A program made the position numbers and the translations under genes. A stretch of 64,000 nucleotides of DNA from contig OZ017803.1 in the NCBI GenBank assembly GCA_963969395.1, forward strand, positions 6,076,001-6,140,000. The letters are read 5' to 3'. Positions 37,521 to 49,947 of the stretch are shown in pieces. Numbering within the stretch: the first letter of the stretch is position 1; every line of letters starts with the position of its first letter. The notes under the pieces were generated by a model. It saw only the letters and a list, made by a program, of their open reading frames with translations. It had not been told where the DNA came from and did no database searches. Source of the stretch: Pseudoscleropodium purum (lineage: Eukaryota; Streptophyta; Bryopsida; Hypnales; Brachytheciaceae).

Positions 37521-39318
37521 GCTCATTTGCCAGATGCTTGTGTTGAAATGAAGTTAAGTTAAAGCACAGTTTGTTCCACCATATGCTTACAATGGTCTGC
37601 TTCAAGAGCTGGTTGCTTGCAATTGATTGCAGAGGATTGCAGAGGCCACATATGATAACGTTGTGTGTTTGGAACGCTCTTACACTTGAATCTACAAGCT
37701 TGGAAATACATGAAAGGTGTGTCAAAAGTTTTACTGCCAATTTAGGAAGGATGCTAAGAGAGAGGTTTGACTCAAGAAACGTGGAATTTAGGGGTTTGAT
37801 CTTCCTCCAAGGCTTTGGAATCCCTTCAAGATTAGTCCAGGACTCTAGAATTGGGCTCTTGATCTTGAACATTGGAAGTGGCAGGCTTGCTAAACGATCC
37901 ATCATACAAAGCTCTGTAAGGTAATGAATCGAGATCTTTTTGTGGGCGGGGTTTAACAGAACCCTAACAAAGTTCAACAAGATGTCTGTCTTTCAAGAGG
38001 TTGAATTCTCAGTTAGAACCACCTGCAACGTCTAGACTGAAGTTCTCAAAGATGGTCATGGTAGAAAAAAATGCAAAGCGTGTACATTTGAAACATCTGT
38101 CATGAAGACTCTATTTTCTCAAATCTTGCAATGTCTTCCAAAATTATGTTAGCACAAAAAGTATCACAGGGTGAGACAGTCCTTGCTGAATATACTCCAA
38201 CTGTTGATTTCAAATAAAAATATACCGAATCCAACACAAAAAGGAGAAGAATTGTGAGTTATAATCCTGTTTTGACACACCGATGAGACGCTAACAAGGT
38301 TGCTTCAGCTCTGGACTTGGCATTATGACCATTCCATGAACCCTAAAGGTTTAAAGGCCTTTTTTCATTGAAAAACACTCAAAACTGTCATTTCTATTGC
38401 ATAGAGGAAAAAAATTGAAGATTATTTTTTTCTACATATGTAATGTAGGATTTTGCACTAAGGTGGAGGCACCAGTAACCAATCAAATAAGCAATTTGGG
38501 AGTAGATTTTGCATAGTATGAGTTGGTGGATATTTTTCCCATGCAAAAAGACATTAGAAGATTTTTGGGGCCTCTGGATGCCTGCGAGTTATCATAGCCT
38601 GCAAACGTAGGAAACAGGTTCGGCGCAGCGGTCTGACGTGGCCGAGACCTTGCCAAGTCATTGACCAAATTTTTTTTTAAATTTTTAAATTAAAAATTTT
38701 GCACTCGGAGACTAAAAAATTTATTTATTATTTATTTATGAAAAAAAAATTCTGACAGCAGGCCATTCCCCTTGCTGCGGGGAATAGCTGCAGGGGAACA
38801 GGCCCGAAATAGGCTTTTGAACCCCCCAAAACTCTTCTAATGTAGGAATATGGAGATTGCTAAATTTTCAGATTTATATTCAAAGAATTGAAATTATAAT
38901 GCATTTTGGGAGTCAAAAAAACTCTTGACCCATAAGCAATATCTAGAGTCTTCCAAATTACCAGTTTGAATGCAAATGTGTTGTTGCTACAATTTATATT
39001 TAACCAATTTGAATGCAAATGCAAATAAATGTAGTGTTTTTGCTAGAATTATATCTATGTAACCTATATTCAAATCTTTGTTGTTGTAGTGTACATTTTT
39101 CTTATAGTCCTTGCAAAATCATCTTTGTTTCAACATGAGCAAATCCCTATATTGAATATCCAAAGAGGTGAAAACTTCCAAAACCATCAAAATAAGCAAT
39201 TCAACATAGTTGAAGGCACCTATTTCAAGTGAAAAAGACATTTTTGAGGTATTAGCAATTGTAAATCATGAATTTAAAAAAAATTAAAATAAGAAATGGA
39301 TAAGATATATAATTACTA
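37521..39318. other. Spacer with unassigned open frames
   Basis: Overlapping open frames of 117 codons (37571-37924, +) and 165 codons (37483-37980, -) are unusually long for this window, but I recognise no domain in either and cannot decide strand or coding status. From 38030 on the sequence is AT-rich and holds the T-rich-centre repeat at 38590-38845. Confidence 0.4.
38590..38845 (+). repeat. Dispersed repeat with T-rich centre, copy 2
   Basis: Same architecture as 14790-15040 and 44450-44690: GC-richer block, A/T-rich centre with T tracts, then CAGGCCATTCCCCTTGC and GGGAACAGGC before GAACCCCCC. It is also preceded at about 38460 by a block related to 44760 (GGCACCAGTA / GGCACTAGTA). Confidence 0.5.
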
Positions 39319-39862
39319 CTTCCTCTATCCCCAAATGATCTTCTTATTCACTTATTGGCCTTTATTTTCTATTCCAAATTGATCGTCCTATAGTGATGTG
39401 GGGGAAGGCCCTATGGAATGAAACTTCTTTGAATGCAAAGGGAATAATAACTATAAATTTTTTTGGAGAAGTTGCTATTTTGTTCTAAAGAAGCTGCACC
39501 AGTCAAGCGAATTGAGCCAATCTTTTTTTATTTCATCATTTTGGAATTGATGTGGTGACTTGTCTAAAGCCAATGTGGGAACCATGATATATAATGCAAG
39601 AAGACAAAAGGGCACAACTTACATCACAAGAATGGAAGAAACAATTGGCTAGCAATGCTCCTCCCAAAAGGCCCATGCAAAAGACGTACATTTCAAAGCT
39701 CCAAAATTTCAATTTGATAATGAATTCAAAGTTCAAATTTGAAGGACAATAAGAAAGCATTGTACTTTGTTTACACTTCAAAACAAAATTAAAAAATATT
39801 AATTTTTGACTTTAATCTAAAACTTTTTGTTAGACAAGAAGATCATTTTAGAACAAAGGGAG
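39319..39862. mobile_element. Stowaway-type element, 544 bp
   Basis: Flanked by TA at 39317-39318 and 39863-39864. The inverted ends CTTCCTCTATCC and CTCCCTTTGTTC (complement of the right end) both lead into an identical AAATGATCTTCTT block. It is longer than the MITE at 975 and has no coding capacity. It is related to that element only by its ends. Confidence 0.8.
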
Positions 39863-39864
39863 TA

Positions 39865-41199
39865 TAAGTTTTCAAAGTGGAAGCTCCCTAGGCCATTGAA
39901 ACCATCACATAGCTTGGTCATAAAATTTAAATCTAAAGAATAAACAATTAATGAATTATAGTTGCATAAAAGAACAATCGAACGACTCTTTTAGTAATAC
40001 TTTCAACAGAAGTCTACTTATCATGATCAAATAGATACATGAAAAATTTTGGGGGGGACCTTGACACACAAAGATATCCCTTTTAAGTGACCCAAAGAAG
40101 TTTGGCCACCTCATTTTTTATTTATTTTTATACAAGTGAAGGTTCCCCTTACAGCCACCTCATCTTTGGGAAGGACATACCTTTTCCTAAGTACAGTGTC
40201 TCTTTTCAATGTAATATTAAGCTTACAACTGGTGAACAATGTTATGTGCAAGTTCTTTTTGTTTCTTGAAACACAGGGACAATTTCCATTCAATGAGGAA
40301 AAGGTACAACGAACCAAAGGATTAAATCCTCGGCAAGCAATTTCAAGTTCTTCATCTCCTGTTGCAGGTGAAAGCTGCAGATGTTCCCTTTGAACGTGGA
40401 CTTTTGTTAGTTAGAATTCAAGACTCTTGTGTACAGAATTTGGGAGACTGGGAAGCAAAAAGTCAATTGTCAGAGAGAGAGAGAGACTTGCAATGCCAAG
40501 ACTCCATCAAAACCCAAGACTCAAGAAGAGAAGAAAGTGGATACAATCTTCATTTAACTTAACTTACTATCAATCATCTGAGCAAGTGCTGTGCAACAGG
40601 TGTGAAAGAGTCTGTTTTGCAAAGCCAAAGGTCTCCACTCTCCTGCAGCCAGCTTGCAACTTGCTACAGCCCAACTTGCTACCAGCCCTTATATATTGTT
40701 TGCTTTCTCAATTCTCAAATAAATAGGACGGAAGGACTTTGATAGTTACAGACAAGATACGAGTCAAGGTATGCATGTGAAAGTCTTCCAATTGTAATAA
40801 ATTTGAAGATAAGTTGTTGAGCATGTGACCATGACTTGTCAATTCACGAATATTAATTTGTGTTGTTTTGTCATACTTTTTATTGCAGTTCTCATACTCT
40901 CACTTCAGGCTGTGGATTGGTGTGGATCTTTTCGGTTGTAATCTGAGAAGAAGAATTCAAATCCGTTTTGGAGAGACTTGAATTTCCAAACATGAGGATT
41001 TATCCAACTTAACAAGAAAGAAACCAAATCGCTAATACCAATGGACAGACTTTTTTCTATTTTTTATTTAATTTTTAATTTTAACACATGGACCAATTCC
41101 ATTGCAAAGGGAACGAGTCCAACGGACAGACTTTGACAGTCTCAAACCATCACAGTCAAACAACTACAACCAGACAGTATACTTATACTTGCAGAAAGG
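39865..41199. other. Spacer, no recognised gene
   Basis: AT-rich with a moderately GC stretch at 40290-40740. Open frames there (40136-40393 and 40427-40726, +) show no domain. A short (GA)n run lies near 40471. Confidence 0.45.
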
Positions 41200-41428
41200 G
41201 CCTGGGTGTGAACTGACCCCCTTGCTCGTCCCCTCAGGAAAAAACTGAAAGTTTTTATTTGCCATGCATGATAAAATTTGCAAATTTTGAATTCATATTT
41301 GCAACGAGAGACCCCAAATTAGCTAGGAGGGTTTGAACTACGCAAGCACAAAATAGGGGGCTTTTTCTTTACTTGCATCTTTGGAACGACTTGGAGGGGA
41401 CGAGCGAGGGGGCCAATCTACCCCAACC
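41200..41428. mobile_element. Mutator-like MITE, copy 2 (best preserved)
   Basis: 229 bp flanked by 9-mers GCAGAAAGG (41191-41199) and GCAAAAAGG (41429-41437), 8 of 9 identical, as expected for a Mutator 9 bp target duplication. The inverted ends start with G and share CCCCCT-GCTCGTCCCCTC at about 20-36 bp inside the element. Copies at 8935-9177 and, inverted and more decayed, at about 48447-48640. Confidence 0.75.
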
Positions 41429-41437
41429 GCAAAAAGG

Positions 41438-42301
41438 AGTTTGATGGAATATTCCTAGGAGATGAGAGTATTGTACATAGCTATTAGAATTGGCATTTCA
41501 TGCCAAATATATATTAAGAAATTTGGGGAATCAAATTTGGCAAATGCTTATTATAGAAATATTTTTTTGAAATCCACATTTTTCCATAACAAAAAATAAT
41601 AATTTTTTAAATGAGTTCCTAAATTTGGACATTTTTTTAGAATTATTTTCCATTGACCCTAATAGCTAAGTATAAAGTAAACCAACCTAATACCACCTTG
41701 ATAAGCAATCTGACTATGTTGAAGCCAACTTCGACAAAGGCACTGATTTTTCAAAGGTATGTGCATGTTTCACAAATCAAACCCAAGTAGAATTATAACT
41801 TCTAGATAAAAACTATAATTTTTGTGAATTTTTGAAGTTGACTGTGCTGAAATTACAAACCGCCTAGGGATTAAGTCATAAAAGTCAAATCAACAACTTA
41901 TTACTGCCATAAAGTGTATCTATTAGCACATGGATATTCACCAATCAAAGATTGACATGTTAACCAAGTTAAAGTTAATGCTTTGATTTTGTGAGTAAAG
42001 TAAGTGGAGTTAGAGAAGTTTTGTGGTGGTAATGAGGCCAAAAGTTAGGTGGCGGTAATAAGAAAATGGTGATAATAGGTTGGTCCACCTTAGTACAATT
42101 GTACCCATAGTGAAGCCAAAAGCCTTCTAGACTAGTTAGGTAGCCACATGTTATTGCAACCTTATTGCAAAATCGAACAAGATAGATACTTTTTTAAATG
42201 TACAACATGAAAGTTTAGATTCATACTTAGCCTCACTAATATTGATCAATACTAACCTTGGAAATTTGTAATTTATCCATACAATCTTCAAATAATACTT
42301 A
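41438..42301. other. AT-rich spacer, no gene
   Basis: No open frame or element border recognised. Confidence 0.4.
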
Positions 42302-42305
42302 TTAA

Positions 42306-42527
42306 CCCTTAAACACCAAAGGGGTGGCCCTTGAAATCATCTTTTTCTATTACTGTATGAATCATTAGCCTCCAAAATTGCAAAAGTAGTCATTGCAAGT
42401 CAAACTACTGTAGAAGTTCTTCCCTTTCAAACAAACATTTTGAGGATGAACAGTTGCACTTTTGTCCTATATAGTTTGATTCCCTATCATCTATTGGACA
42501 CAAAATGTATGCCTCGACATTCAAGGG
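42306..42527 (+). mobile_element. TTAA-flanked 222-bp MITE family, copy 3
   Basis: 222 bp between TTAA at 42302-42305 and TTAA at 42528-42531. Ends CCCTTAAACACC and, on the complement, CCCTTGAATGTC. Interior blocks shared with copy 2 include TATTA-TGT-TGAAT, TTGCAAAAG, CATTG-AAGTCAA-CTA and ACTTTTGTCCTAT. The best example of the family termini. Confidence 0.87.
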
Positions 42528-42531
42528 TTAA

Positions 42532-45500
42532 AAAAGTAGGAATTTGTTTTCAATTTGTCAAGATCCAACAAAAATCCAAGACAGCTTTAAGTAATGACAT
42601 GAAAACTAAGATATTGAGGACACAAAATATATACAATCTCAACATGACAACCAAAGAGAGTTTATTGTTATTTTTTTAGCATATTTACAAACTAACCTTT
42701 AATATTTTATATAGTGTCCCAAATAATGCAAACTAAATAAAGTGTGTTAAAATCCATGTTCACTTACCAATAACATCCAACAAAAATAACTATTAGTGTT
42801 TATAACAACTATACTTAACTTAACATAGAACAACCCAATGTTATTAGTCAACCAATTCCAACATCCATTGGACCCTCCCACTTGCATTAGTCACCCACCC
42901 ATTATCACAATCTTAACAATCCTTTAGCATTATTCATGAAAATGCACTTAGAGAGGGGACATGGCAATGTGTGGTTTAGTAGGGGTCTATCCATGCCTTA
43001 CCACTTTAGTCCCACAGACAAACTTTGAAAAATCACAGAAAATTCATTTCTTATCGGAATGCCTTGATTCTACTTCCAAACAGCTTCTCTCCAACTTCTC
43101 AATCTTTTGAGATTACAAGTGAGTTGACAAATAGCTTCTCCAAGGCAACTAGATAGCAAATCTGCTTGGTAATAGGCATGTTTACCTTATCTGATACTAG
43201 GGCCAAAACATGGTCAAATGGTTACTCTCGCAATTTTAGGTGTGATGTGGTTATCTTATATATCCATGTGGCCACCTCAGGGCAACAGCCGTGCATGCAA
43301 GCAAACCTTCCTAACCCCACATGTATCAAAAGGGCACCCATGCCTGAGTGCAACTTTTATCTGTAATATGTACTCCATATGTACATATTCCTTCCCTAGA
43401 TACATGACCCCTACTATTGATAAAATGATAACCGACTGCCATTCTGCTATGGTACATATCTTAATTTGAGATTCACTTGGGGAGGGTGAAAGCCCAGGAC
43501 AAAAAAACTCACAAAAAACAATATGAGTTTGTGCAACCAACCAGCAGTGCTTCCAAAGCACGACTCAAACATTTACTAAGGTAGGAATACCTATTTTAGA
43601 CAGGCCCCCTGTAATTGCTTCATAGGCTAACCTATTGTGGACAACTGGAAGTAATGGTCATTGATAAAGATTCTTGGTTGTACTTTCTCGTCCATTTATC
43701 TCTCTTCCTTTTTGGCCTACGGAGAAGTGCCAAAGCTAACTACAATAGGTGAGTCTATGAAATTGGAATGGGTCCGAATGCGAAATCCACATTTATATTC
43801 AATAAAAGATTCATTTTTGGAGAAATTTTTTTCGTTCTTTTTACATTCTTCCACAACCTTATTTTTGCACTCATTGAACTCAGTTCCTCGTGACTTTCCT
43901 ACATTATCAAATCTGAAATGCTTAAGTTATATGAAATAGGTACTTCTACCTTATAGGTCTACCAATTGCTCAAGTTGCTAAGAGCATCTTCATTGGGGTA
44001 CAAAATATTGACTCAGCCTAAAGTTAAGCTTAATGGTTTGGTACAACCAAGCTTTGGGCAAAGTCCCAACAAGGATGTAGTTTATCCCTAAGAGCATTTC
44101 CACCAATCAGCTTCCCTATTCCAATCTGGATGATTTTCATTCGGATAGGGAAGAATCCCCTCTACCAGTATGTTGTACCTTCAAATTTTGGGTGAGGAAA
44201 GGTCCCATTCCCCTACATGGGATGTTGGATAGGGAAGTCAGCTTTGGTAATCTGTATACTGAATTTTATCCTATTGCTTGATGTGGGCATCCTTGATTTG
44301 TCCAATTACTAATCATCTTCCTTATTCACTTTCTCCCTTGTTGCATAGTGAAATCCTAAATCTGTATTAGTAAATCTTGAAATACTTGGAGAAGAATAAA
44401 TGTAAGCTTCCATTCCATATCTCCACATTAGAAGAGTTTTTAACCCTTTGGGGGGCTATGAATTCCCAATAGTTCCCAAACTACGAAATTGTCCTACAGT
44501 GGCTTGCTCATGTGGCACAGTGACTGCCATATTTGAAAAAAAAAAAAAAAAATTTCAAATTTTTTTTTCATTTCAAGAATGTTTTTAAATTTTTTTTTAG
44601 AAACAACCATTTGCCGAAATTGCAAGGAGGGATTGTGGGGAGCACGAGCTTGAAACGGCCCTCTCGACCCCCTAGAAATCCTCTATTGTCTTTGCTCTCC
44701 TTCATCCAAATAGGGATGGGGATATGGAAGCCATTGGTGGAAATACTGTAAAGTTGAGGCACTAGTAGCTGGTCATTTAAGCAATTTTGGAGCAAATCAT
44801 GTGCGATATGAGGTGGTAGAAATAGTGTTTTTCCATGTGAGATAAGAAGTATGGAGATAGATAAATTTTTAGAATTTTATTCCATCATCATGTATCAATG
44901 AAATACATTCTAGAAAGAAAATGTGCTCCGATGGTACATGAGGGAAGAGTTCTTAAAGGGATAAAAATAGATGCATCTATCTTAGTGATGTTCAAATCCT
45001 TATAGTATTTCAATAATCAAATTTTTTTTTGCATTTTTAGATAAGTTCTCATGAATGTAAGTTTTGACATTGTACTTTGAAACTTTATTTAGAGTTGGAA
45101 ATTCTACTAGCTTTTCAATAAGCTAATTTGCAAAAAAAAAATTATTCTTAGAAACTTATTGTTTTTTCAATTTCTCTAATTTGTAGGTAGTGAAATTGGA
45201 TTTTTTCTTTTTGATTGAAAAATCATCTTCTTTTAGAATAGATCAATACCTACAAGGAAAGCTATTCATTTAATAATTATTGAGAAAAAAACAAGAAGAA
45301 TTTTGTTTTGTAGGAAGTTAAACAATCTCCTAGAAAAAAATCTTTCATCTTTAAACATTATATTCATAGAGATTCTAATTAAAGCTATAGGCTTTGAAAG
45401 TTTGTTTAAATGTGGATACATAATATTTATGTTTTGTACTTCTTTTCAATATTAATATCGAGAGAGATGATTTGTTTGGGGGTATTTTGGAGGGATTTGA

Positions 45501-46389
45501 ATGCATGTAAATATGTAGTTTGTTTATTGTGGTACTTTTTGTTTTCAATGTAAGTAAAGTAAAAGAACCCGACTTTCTCTAACGCCCTCCTATTTCAATC
45601 CAACCTCCAATTATGTCAAGTAAGAGAATGTTCAAGTGTTATCAATATGCCTTTATTAAACCATCCTCTTGAATTTTTCTAATTTTACACATAAAACTAA
45701 AGTAATAGAGCCTATAGATAATGGTTTGGGATCCTTCTAAAGGTGCTTCAAACATGCACTTGTAACACTTAAAGGAAATTTCTAACTTTGAAAATTCACA
45801 AAAATTAAAAGAATCCAAAAACAAAAGAGCAAAAAATTCAAATTTCATGAATTTTGCCTTGCTTGTAGGTTAAAAAATCCCTCCGTACTTGTAATTTTGG
45901 TTCTATCTATGTATATCAACTTAACCGAATGATTTTAGATCATTTTTTCCAATATTCATTTTTGGGGTGATTTATCACTCAAAAGTTACATAATTTTTTT
46001 GAGGGAATATTTGAAAATAGATTCTCCTATTACCAATGGATTAAATTGTTTAATACTACATCTGAGGACATATTGCTATGTTATGGATGATTTTATATAA
46101 TTTTGGATCAATACATGTATTTTCATCTATATTATGTGTGTTTCATCCATATCCATGAATGTAATATAAGTTCACTACTCCTATAAAAATTGCTTTTGTA
46201 CTATGTAAAAATAATGAAAAAAAATCTTTGCTTTCTACCTTAACTTTGTAAAGACGCTACAACCAAGAAGTAGTTGATGGATGGTAGTTTCCACATTACT
46301 ATAGGGATGATAAATACACCACTTCATCCAAAAATAAGATCCTTTTTGGCAAAGTACCTTAGTAATAGATCTTGTCCTTTTAAAATTTA
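42532..46389. other. AT-rich spacer, no gene
   Basis: Holds the T-rich-centre repeat at 44450-44690. A TTAA-CCCTTTGGGG at 44440 and AAAGGG near 44958 could bound a further TTAA element of about 0.5 kb, but the right TTAA is lost. Open frames at 43166-43561 and 43661-43939 lack recognised domains. Confidence 0.4.
44450..44690 (+). repeat. Dispersed repeat with T-rich centre, copy 3
   Basis: Block AGTTCCCAAACTACGAAATT, then an A17-type run and T tracts around 44537-44600, then ACAACCATTTGCCG and a distal AGCACGAGCTTGAAACGGCC block, in the same order as copies 1 and 2. Class unknown. Confidence 0.5.
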
Positions 46390-46610
46390 CCCTAAGATGT
46401 GGAGCTAGTTAGTGTAAAAATCATCATTTTGGATACTATATGAATTGTTTGCTTAAAAAAATCGAAGAGCACTCATTGAAGATCAAACTAGTGTATAAGA
46501 CTTCTTGTTTTCATACAAAATTCCAGAGACAAACATCTGCACTTGTGTCTTATGTAGAAGAATTTTATGTCATCCATTGAACATTTAGTGTCCGCATTAA
46601 TGTTACATTG
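46390..46610 (+). mobile_element. TTAA-flanked 222-bp MITE family, copy 4 (decayed ends)
   Basis: 221 bp from CCCTAAGATG, preceded by TTTA (mutated TTAA) at 46386-46389, to ACATTG followed by TTAA at 46611-46614. Shared interior blocks: AATCATC-TTTT, GCACTCATTGAAGATCAAAC, TTATGTCATCCATTGAACA. Confidence 0.72.
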
Positions 46611-46614
46611 TTAA

Positions 46615-47218
46615 TCAATGCCACAACAACCAAAAAATAGACAGTGGATAACCTTTCAAATTAGTGTAGAAATGAAGAATGCACTTCTTGGTCCAAGAAT
46701 TGGATCATATTTGGCAAACTAATTTGGTGATAGGCCTCATCTTTTCAAGGTTAAATCTTATAACTTTCTAGCAACTTGGATAGCTTTTTGCCTAATAGTT
46801 GATTAAAGTGCAAAAAATAGTTAGGCAACCCAAAAATTAATATATTAAAATTAAAAAATATTAAAAAATGATTAAAATAAATCAGGCCTCATCTATTGTA
46901 AAATGTTCTTACAATTTTTGAATGGTTGTTGCTACTTCATCTAAGGTAAACATCCTAAATCCTTGCCTTGCCCTTTAAATCCTAAACCTTCTACCTTGTA
47001 TGTCAAGGTTTGTTGAGTGTAAAAGATACATTTTGTTTGTGAAAGACTATACATTAGAATAATCAAAATGGTGAGGCAAAAACTTTGCAATGCATGTTTT
47101 ACATTTATTGACAAAGAAGAAATGCAAGATTGTGTAGAATAAGTTGAATTTCTATAAATTAGGCAATCTCTATTTCTATATAATTAGGTCAATAGTTTTT
47201 CAAAAACATAGGCACACT
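46615..47218. other. AT-rich spacer, no gene
   Basis: No gene or element recognised. Confidence 0.4.
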
Positions 47219-47222
47219 TTAA

Positions 47223-47440
47223 CCTTTGAATGACATTGTGGATGTTTTTTGGCCAAGAAGTGACAATGAATCTTTTATACAAGACAGAAGTGCAACTATT
47301 CATCTATAAAATTTTGTGCAAAAATGGGAACTCTAGCACTATAGTTTGACCTCCAATGAGTACTTTAATATTTTTTTTTAAAGATAGATGATGTCATCTA
47401 GTACCAAAAGGGATTATTTCTAAGGTCTCTAACTCAACAT
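47223..47440 (-). mobile_element. TTAA-flanked 222-bp MITE family, copy 5, abutting a 0.9-kb TTAA element
   Basis: 218 bp between TTAA at 47219-47222 and TTAA at 47441-47444. Inverted relative to copies 2-4: CCTTTGAATGACATTG at the left, AGAAGTGCAACTATTCATC and TTTGACCTCCAATGAGTACT inside. Its right TTAA is also the left TTAA of the 0.9-kb element that follows. Confidence 0.76.
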
Positions 47441-47444
47441 TTAA

Positions 47445-48359
47445 TCCTTAAGGTCCCAAGGCCATTTCGGGGGGTCAAAATTGACTCAAAATTGCTAGTT
47501 TTGCTACATTCACCTAAGAAAATAGAAAAAAAATAATTTTAGGCCCTACCAATAGGTTCTTATACTTCACTTGTCTTAGATCATGTGGTAAGAATTTCAT
47601 GAAGTTTGACTATATACATTGAAAGATATTAGCATTCAAAGTTGGAAAAAAACCTTTTTTTGAACATTGACTAGTAATTTCAAATGACTTTGACTACTAT
47701 TTGTAGAAAAATTATATACCATAAATGTTGAATTAAAAAAATATTGTATTGAAGAATTGAATTGAAAATCTAAAAAAAATATTTCAATAAAAAACCACTT
47801 GATTTTCATTCTTCAAAAATTTATTAAGTAGAAGTAGGTCCAAGATTGAAAGGAAAACTAAATTGTTAATAGCTCTAAGATGAAATTTGAAACATTATAA
47901 TTCCAATGGTGAGATTGTTTTAGCAAGCAAACTTGACAAACCATTTTTTTGAAAAATCATAAAAATTGCATTCAAAAACAAATCCTCTAACTAAAGCTAT
48001 ATTTTCAAGAAAATGCTTTGATTGCCCCCAAAATGAAATTGTCCATAAATTTCATGTGCATAACAAATCTAAATGGAATGAATCAAAGCTTTCCATATAG
48101 ATAAATTACATCAATGAGAAAAAAAATTTCATTTAAATATTTTTTGGAGAGGGGGTTTTGCCCACCACACCTAAAAAAGGGACTTTTGTGCCATAACTTT
48201 TGTTCCCGGGCACTAATTGAATTATAATTATATTCCTACAAAGCTAATGTGTTTTTCTATCTTTACAAAAAGTTTCAAAAAATGATGAGGAATATTGAGA
48301 TCATAGGAATTTGCCCAAAATCCATTTTGTCCCCCAAAGGGACACTGGGACTTTAGGAG
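47445..48359 (-). mobile_element. TTAA-flanked 0.9-kb element, copy 3
   Basis: 915 bp between TTAA at 47441-47444 and TTAA at 48360-48363. Inverted ends TCCTTAAGGTCCCAAGG and CTCCTAAAGTCCCAGTG (complement of the right end). Colinear and inverted relative to 34286-35189. No coding capacity. Confidence 0.8.
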
Positions 48360-48446
48360 TTAAGGATTGATTATTTATTTTTTGACCAAGCTAGTAGGTA
48401 ATGTTTTGTAGGTGGTCTTTTCATTGTAAGAGACTAAACACATCCC

Positions 48447-48640
48447 ACACAAGGTGAATTTTGTGTTTTGTATAAAAAAGAATGCCCCCTATTTTGTGCC
48501 ACATTAATTCTATGTTCTCCATCTCTTCCGCCTAGTTTGGAGTCTCTGATTGCAAGTATGAATTTCAAATTTGCAAATTTTATCATGTCTGGCAAATAAA
48601 TAATTCATGTGTTTTTCCCCAGTAGTAAACTCACCTTGCG
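48447..48640 (-). mobile_element. Mutator-like MITE, copy 3 (decayed)
   Basis: Inverted relative to 41200-41428: CCCCCTATTTTGTGC, TGCAAGTATGAATT, TTTGCAAATTTTATCATG and TGGCAAATAAA occur in reverse order and strand. The ends ACAAGGTGAATTTT and, on the complement, GCAAGGTGAGTTTA form a weak inverted repeat. Borders approximate. Confidence 0.55.
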
Positions 48641-49947
48641 TGTCTTACTTTCCTAGGACAGGTTTTATTGGCCAGGGAAGGATTGACCCCGTCCTGCCTT
48701 TTTTTTGGTTTTCGATTTCAAAGTGGATATTGCATTCAAGTGTCTCGACAATCCCGCCCTCGGATGCGGTCCTTGCGGTGTTCACCGCACCCGGCAACGA
48801 CCCAACGACCGCGTACAGACGCACTCCTAGCGTTGAAATCCGCCATCTTCGACTTCAATGCAACTCCGGCCGCTGTTCTCGCTCCGAGTCTCTGGCTCTC
48901 CTGCAGGGAGTCCACTCAGTCATGCCTCGGCGACCATCTACAAGCTGATGAAACTTGCCGATGAACTTCCTAGGAAAGTGTAGTTCCAGCAGCTCGGTGC
49001 GCTAGCTAGCCCCCTTCGCAAACCTCGCTGCCCGCCCTTATCATCTCAAAAGTCATCTCCATTTGCCAAAAAATACAAAAAAGTCATCTTCTGTCCTCCG
49101 GATCCACTACTTCATATCTTGCGATCAGTTGGGGCTCTGGAATTAGTAGTTCAACCAGCTCGATTCGTGCCGGTTAGCGAAGGACTCCGAGCGAGACGTG
49201 TAGGGATCTGGGTACGTACGGGATCGACAAATCCCTGCTGGCCTTGCGTAACTTGCTCCTCATGTGCTCCGCAAGCTGCATTCCGCCAGTATTTAGCTAG
49301 CTAGTCTAGTGCAACTGAAGCTCAAGAGCGCATCGGGGCTCGGCATCGATCTGGAGCTGGCGAAATCGTAAGGGTGGGTGGGAATTCGGGGCTCTTGACT
49401 TGGATCTGTCTGTTTGTGCTTGAGTGGTGGTGGTGGTGGTCGTCGATTACCAGTTAACCTTCTCTAGTGCTAGCTAGATGAGAATTGGATTAGAACCCGT
49501 ACGTCTGAAGCTGACTCTGGACAGATGGGAAGTAGGCTTTGCATTGACGAAAGCTGCGTTAGAGGGAATGTGAGGAAGTGGAGCTTCTTTTCCAGTGAAT
49601 GTGAGGAAGTGGATGTGAGGACGTCTCAGTGGGTTGAAAAGCTAGCTAGTGAAGGCTACAATGTGATACGAAGGATGGAGAATCTGAGAGTGTAGCTGCT
49701 TGTTAGAATGGCGAATTTTGAGTGAAATTGGTGCTGTTTCAATTGCCCAGATGAAACTTCAGATCGACTCTTGTCGTAGTTTTCCTGGTTTCTAGAGCTC
49801 CAGGCTAGATTTTAGACGTCACACTTTTGTCACTCCGAACCATGCCATTGCTCACCAAATTTGACTCTTTGATAGGCGACGTTCTAATAATCCACTTTTT
49901 CTGGGGTGTGGATTGTTGACTACAGGAATTCCTCAAGACCTTTCGCG
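48641..49947. other. GC-richer region upstream of the chitinase
   Basis: From about 48740 to 49950 the base composition rises to gene-like levels. It probably contains promoter and 5' leader of the chitinase, perhaps remnants of another exon. Open frames 48607-48948 and 48668-48964 (+) show no recognised domain. A short direct repeat of GAATGTGAGGAAGTGGA lies near 49566-49614. Confidence 0.4.

Noticed and set aside
49906..49947. Upstream in-frame ATG for the chitinase
   Set aside because: Adds 14 polar residues ahead of a complete signal peptide, which would bury the hydrophobic core behind an unusual leader.
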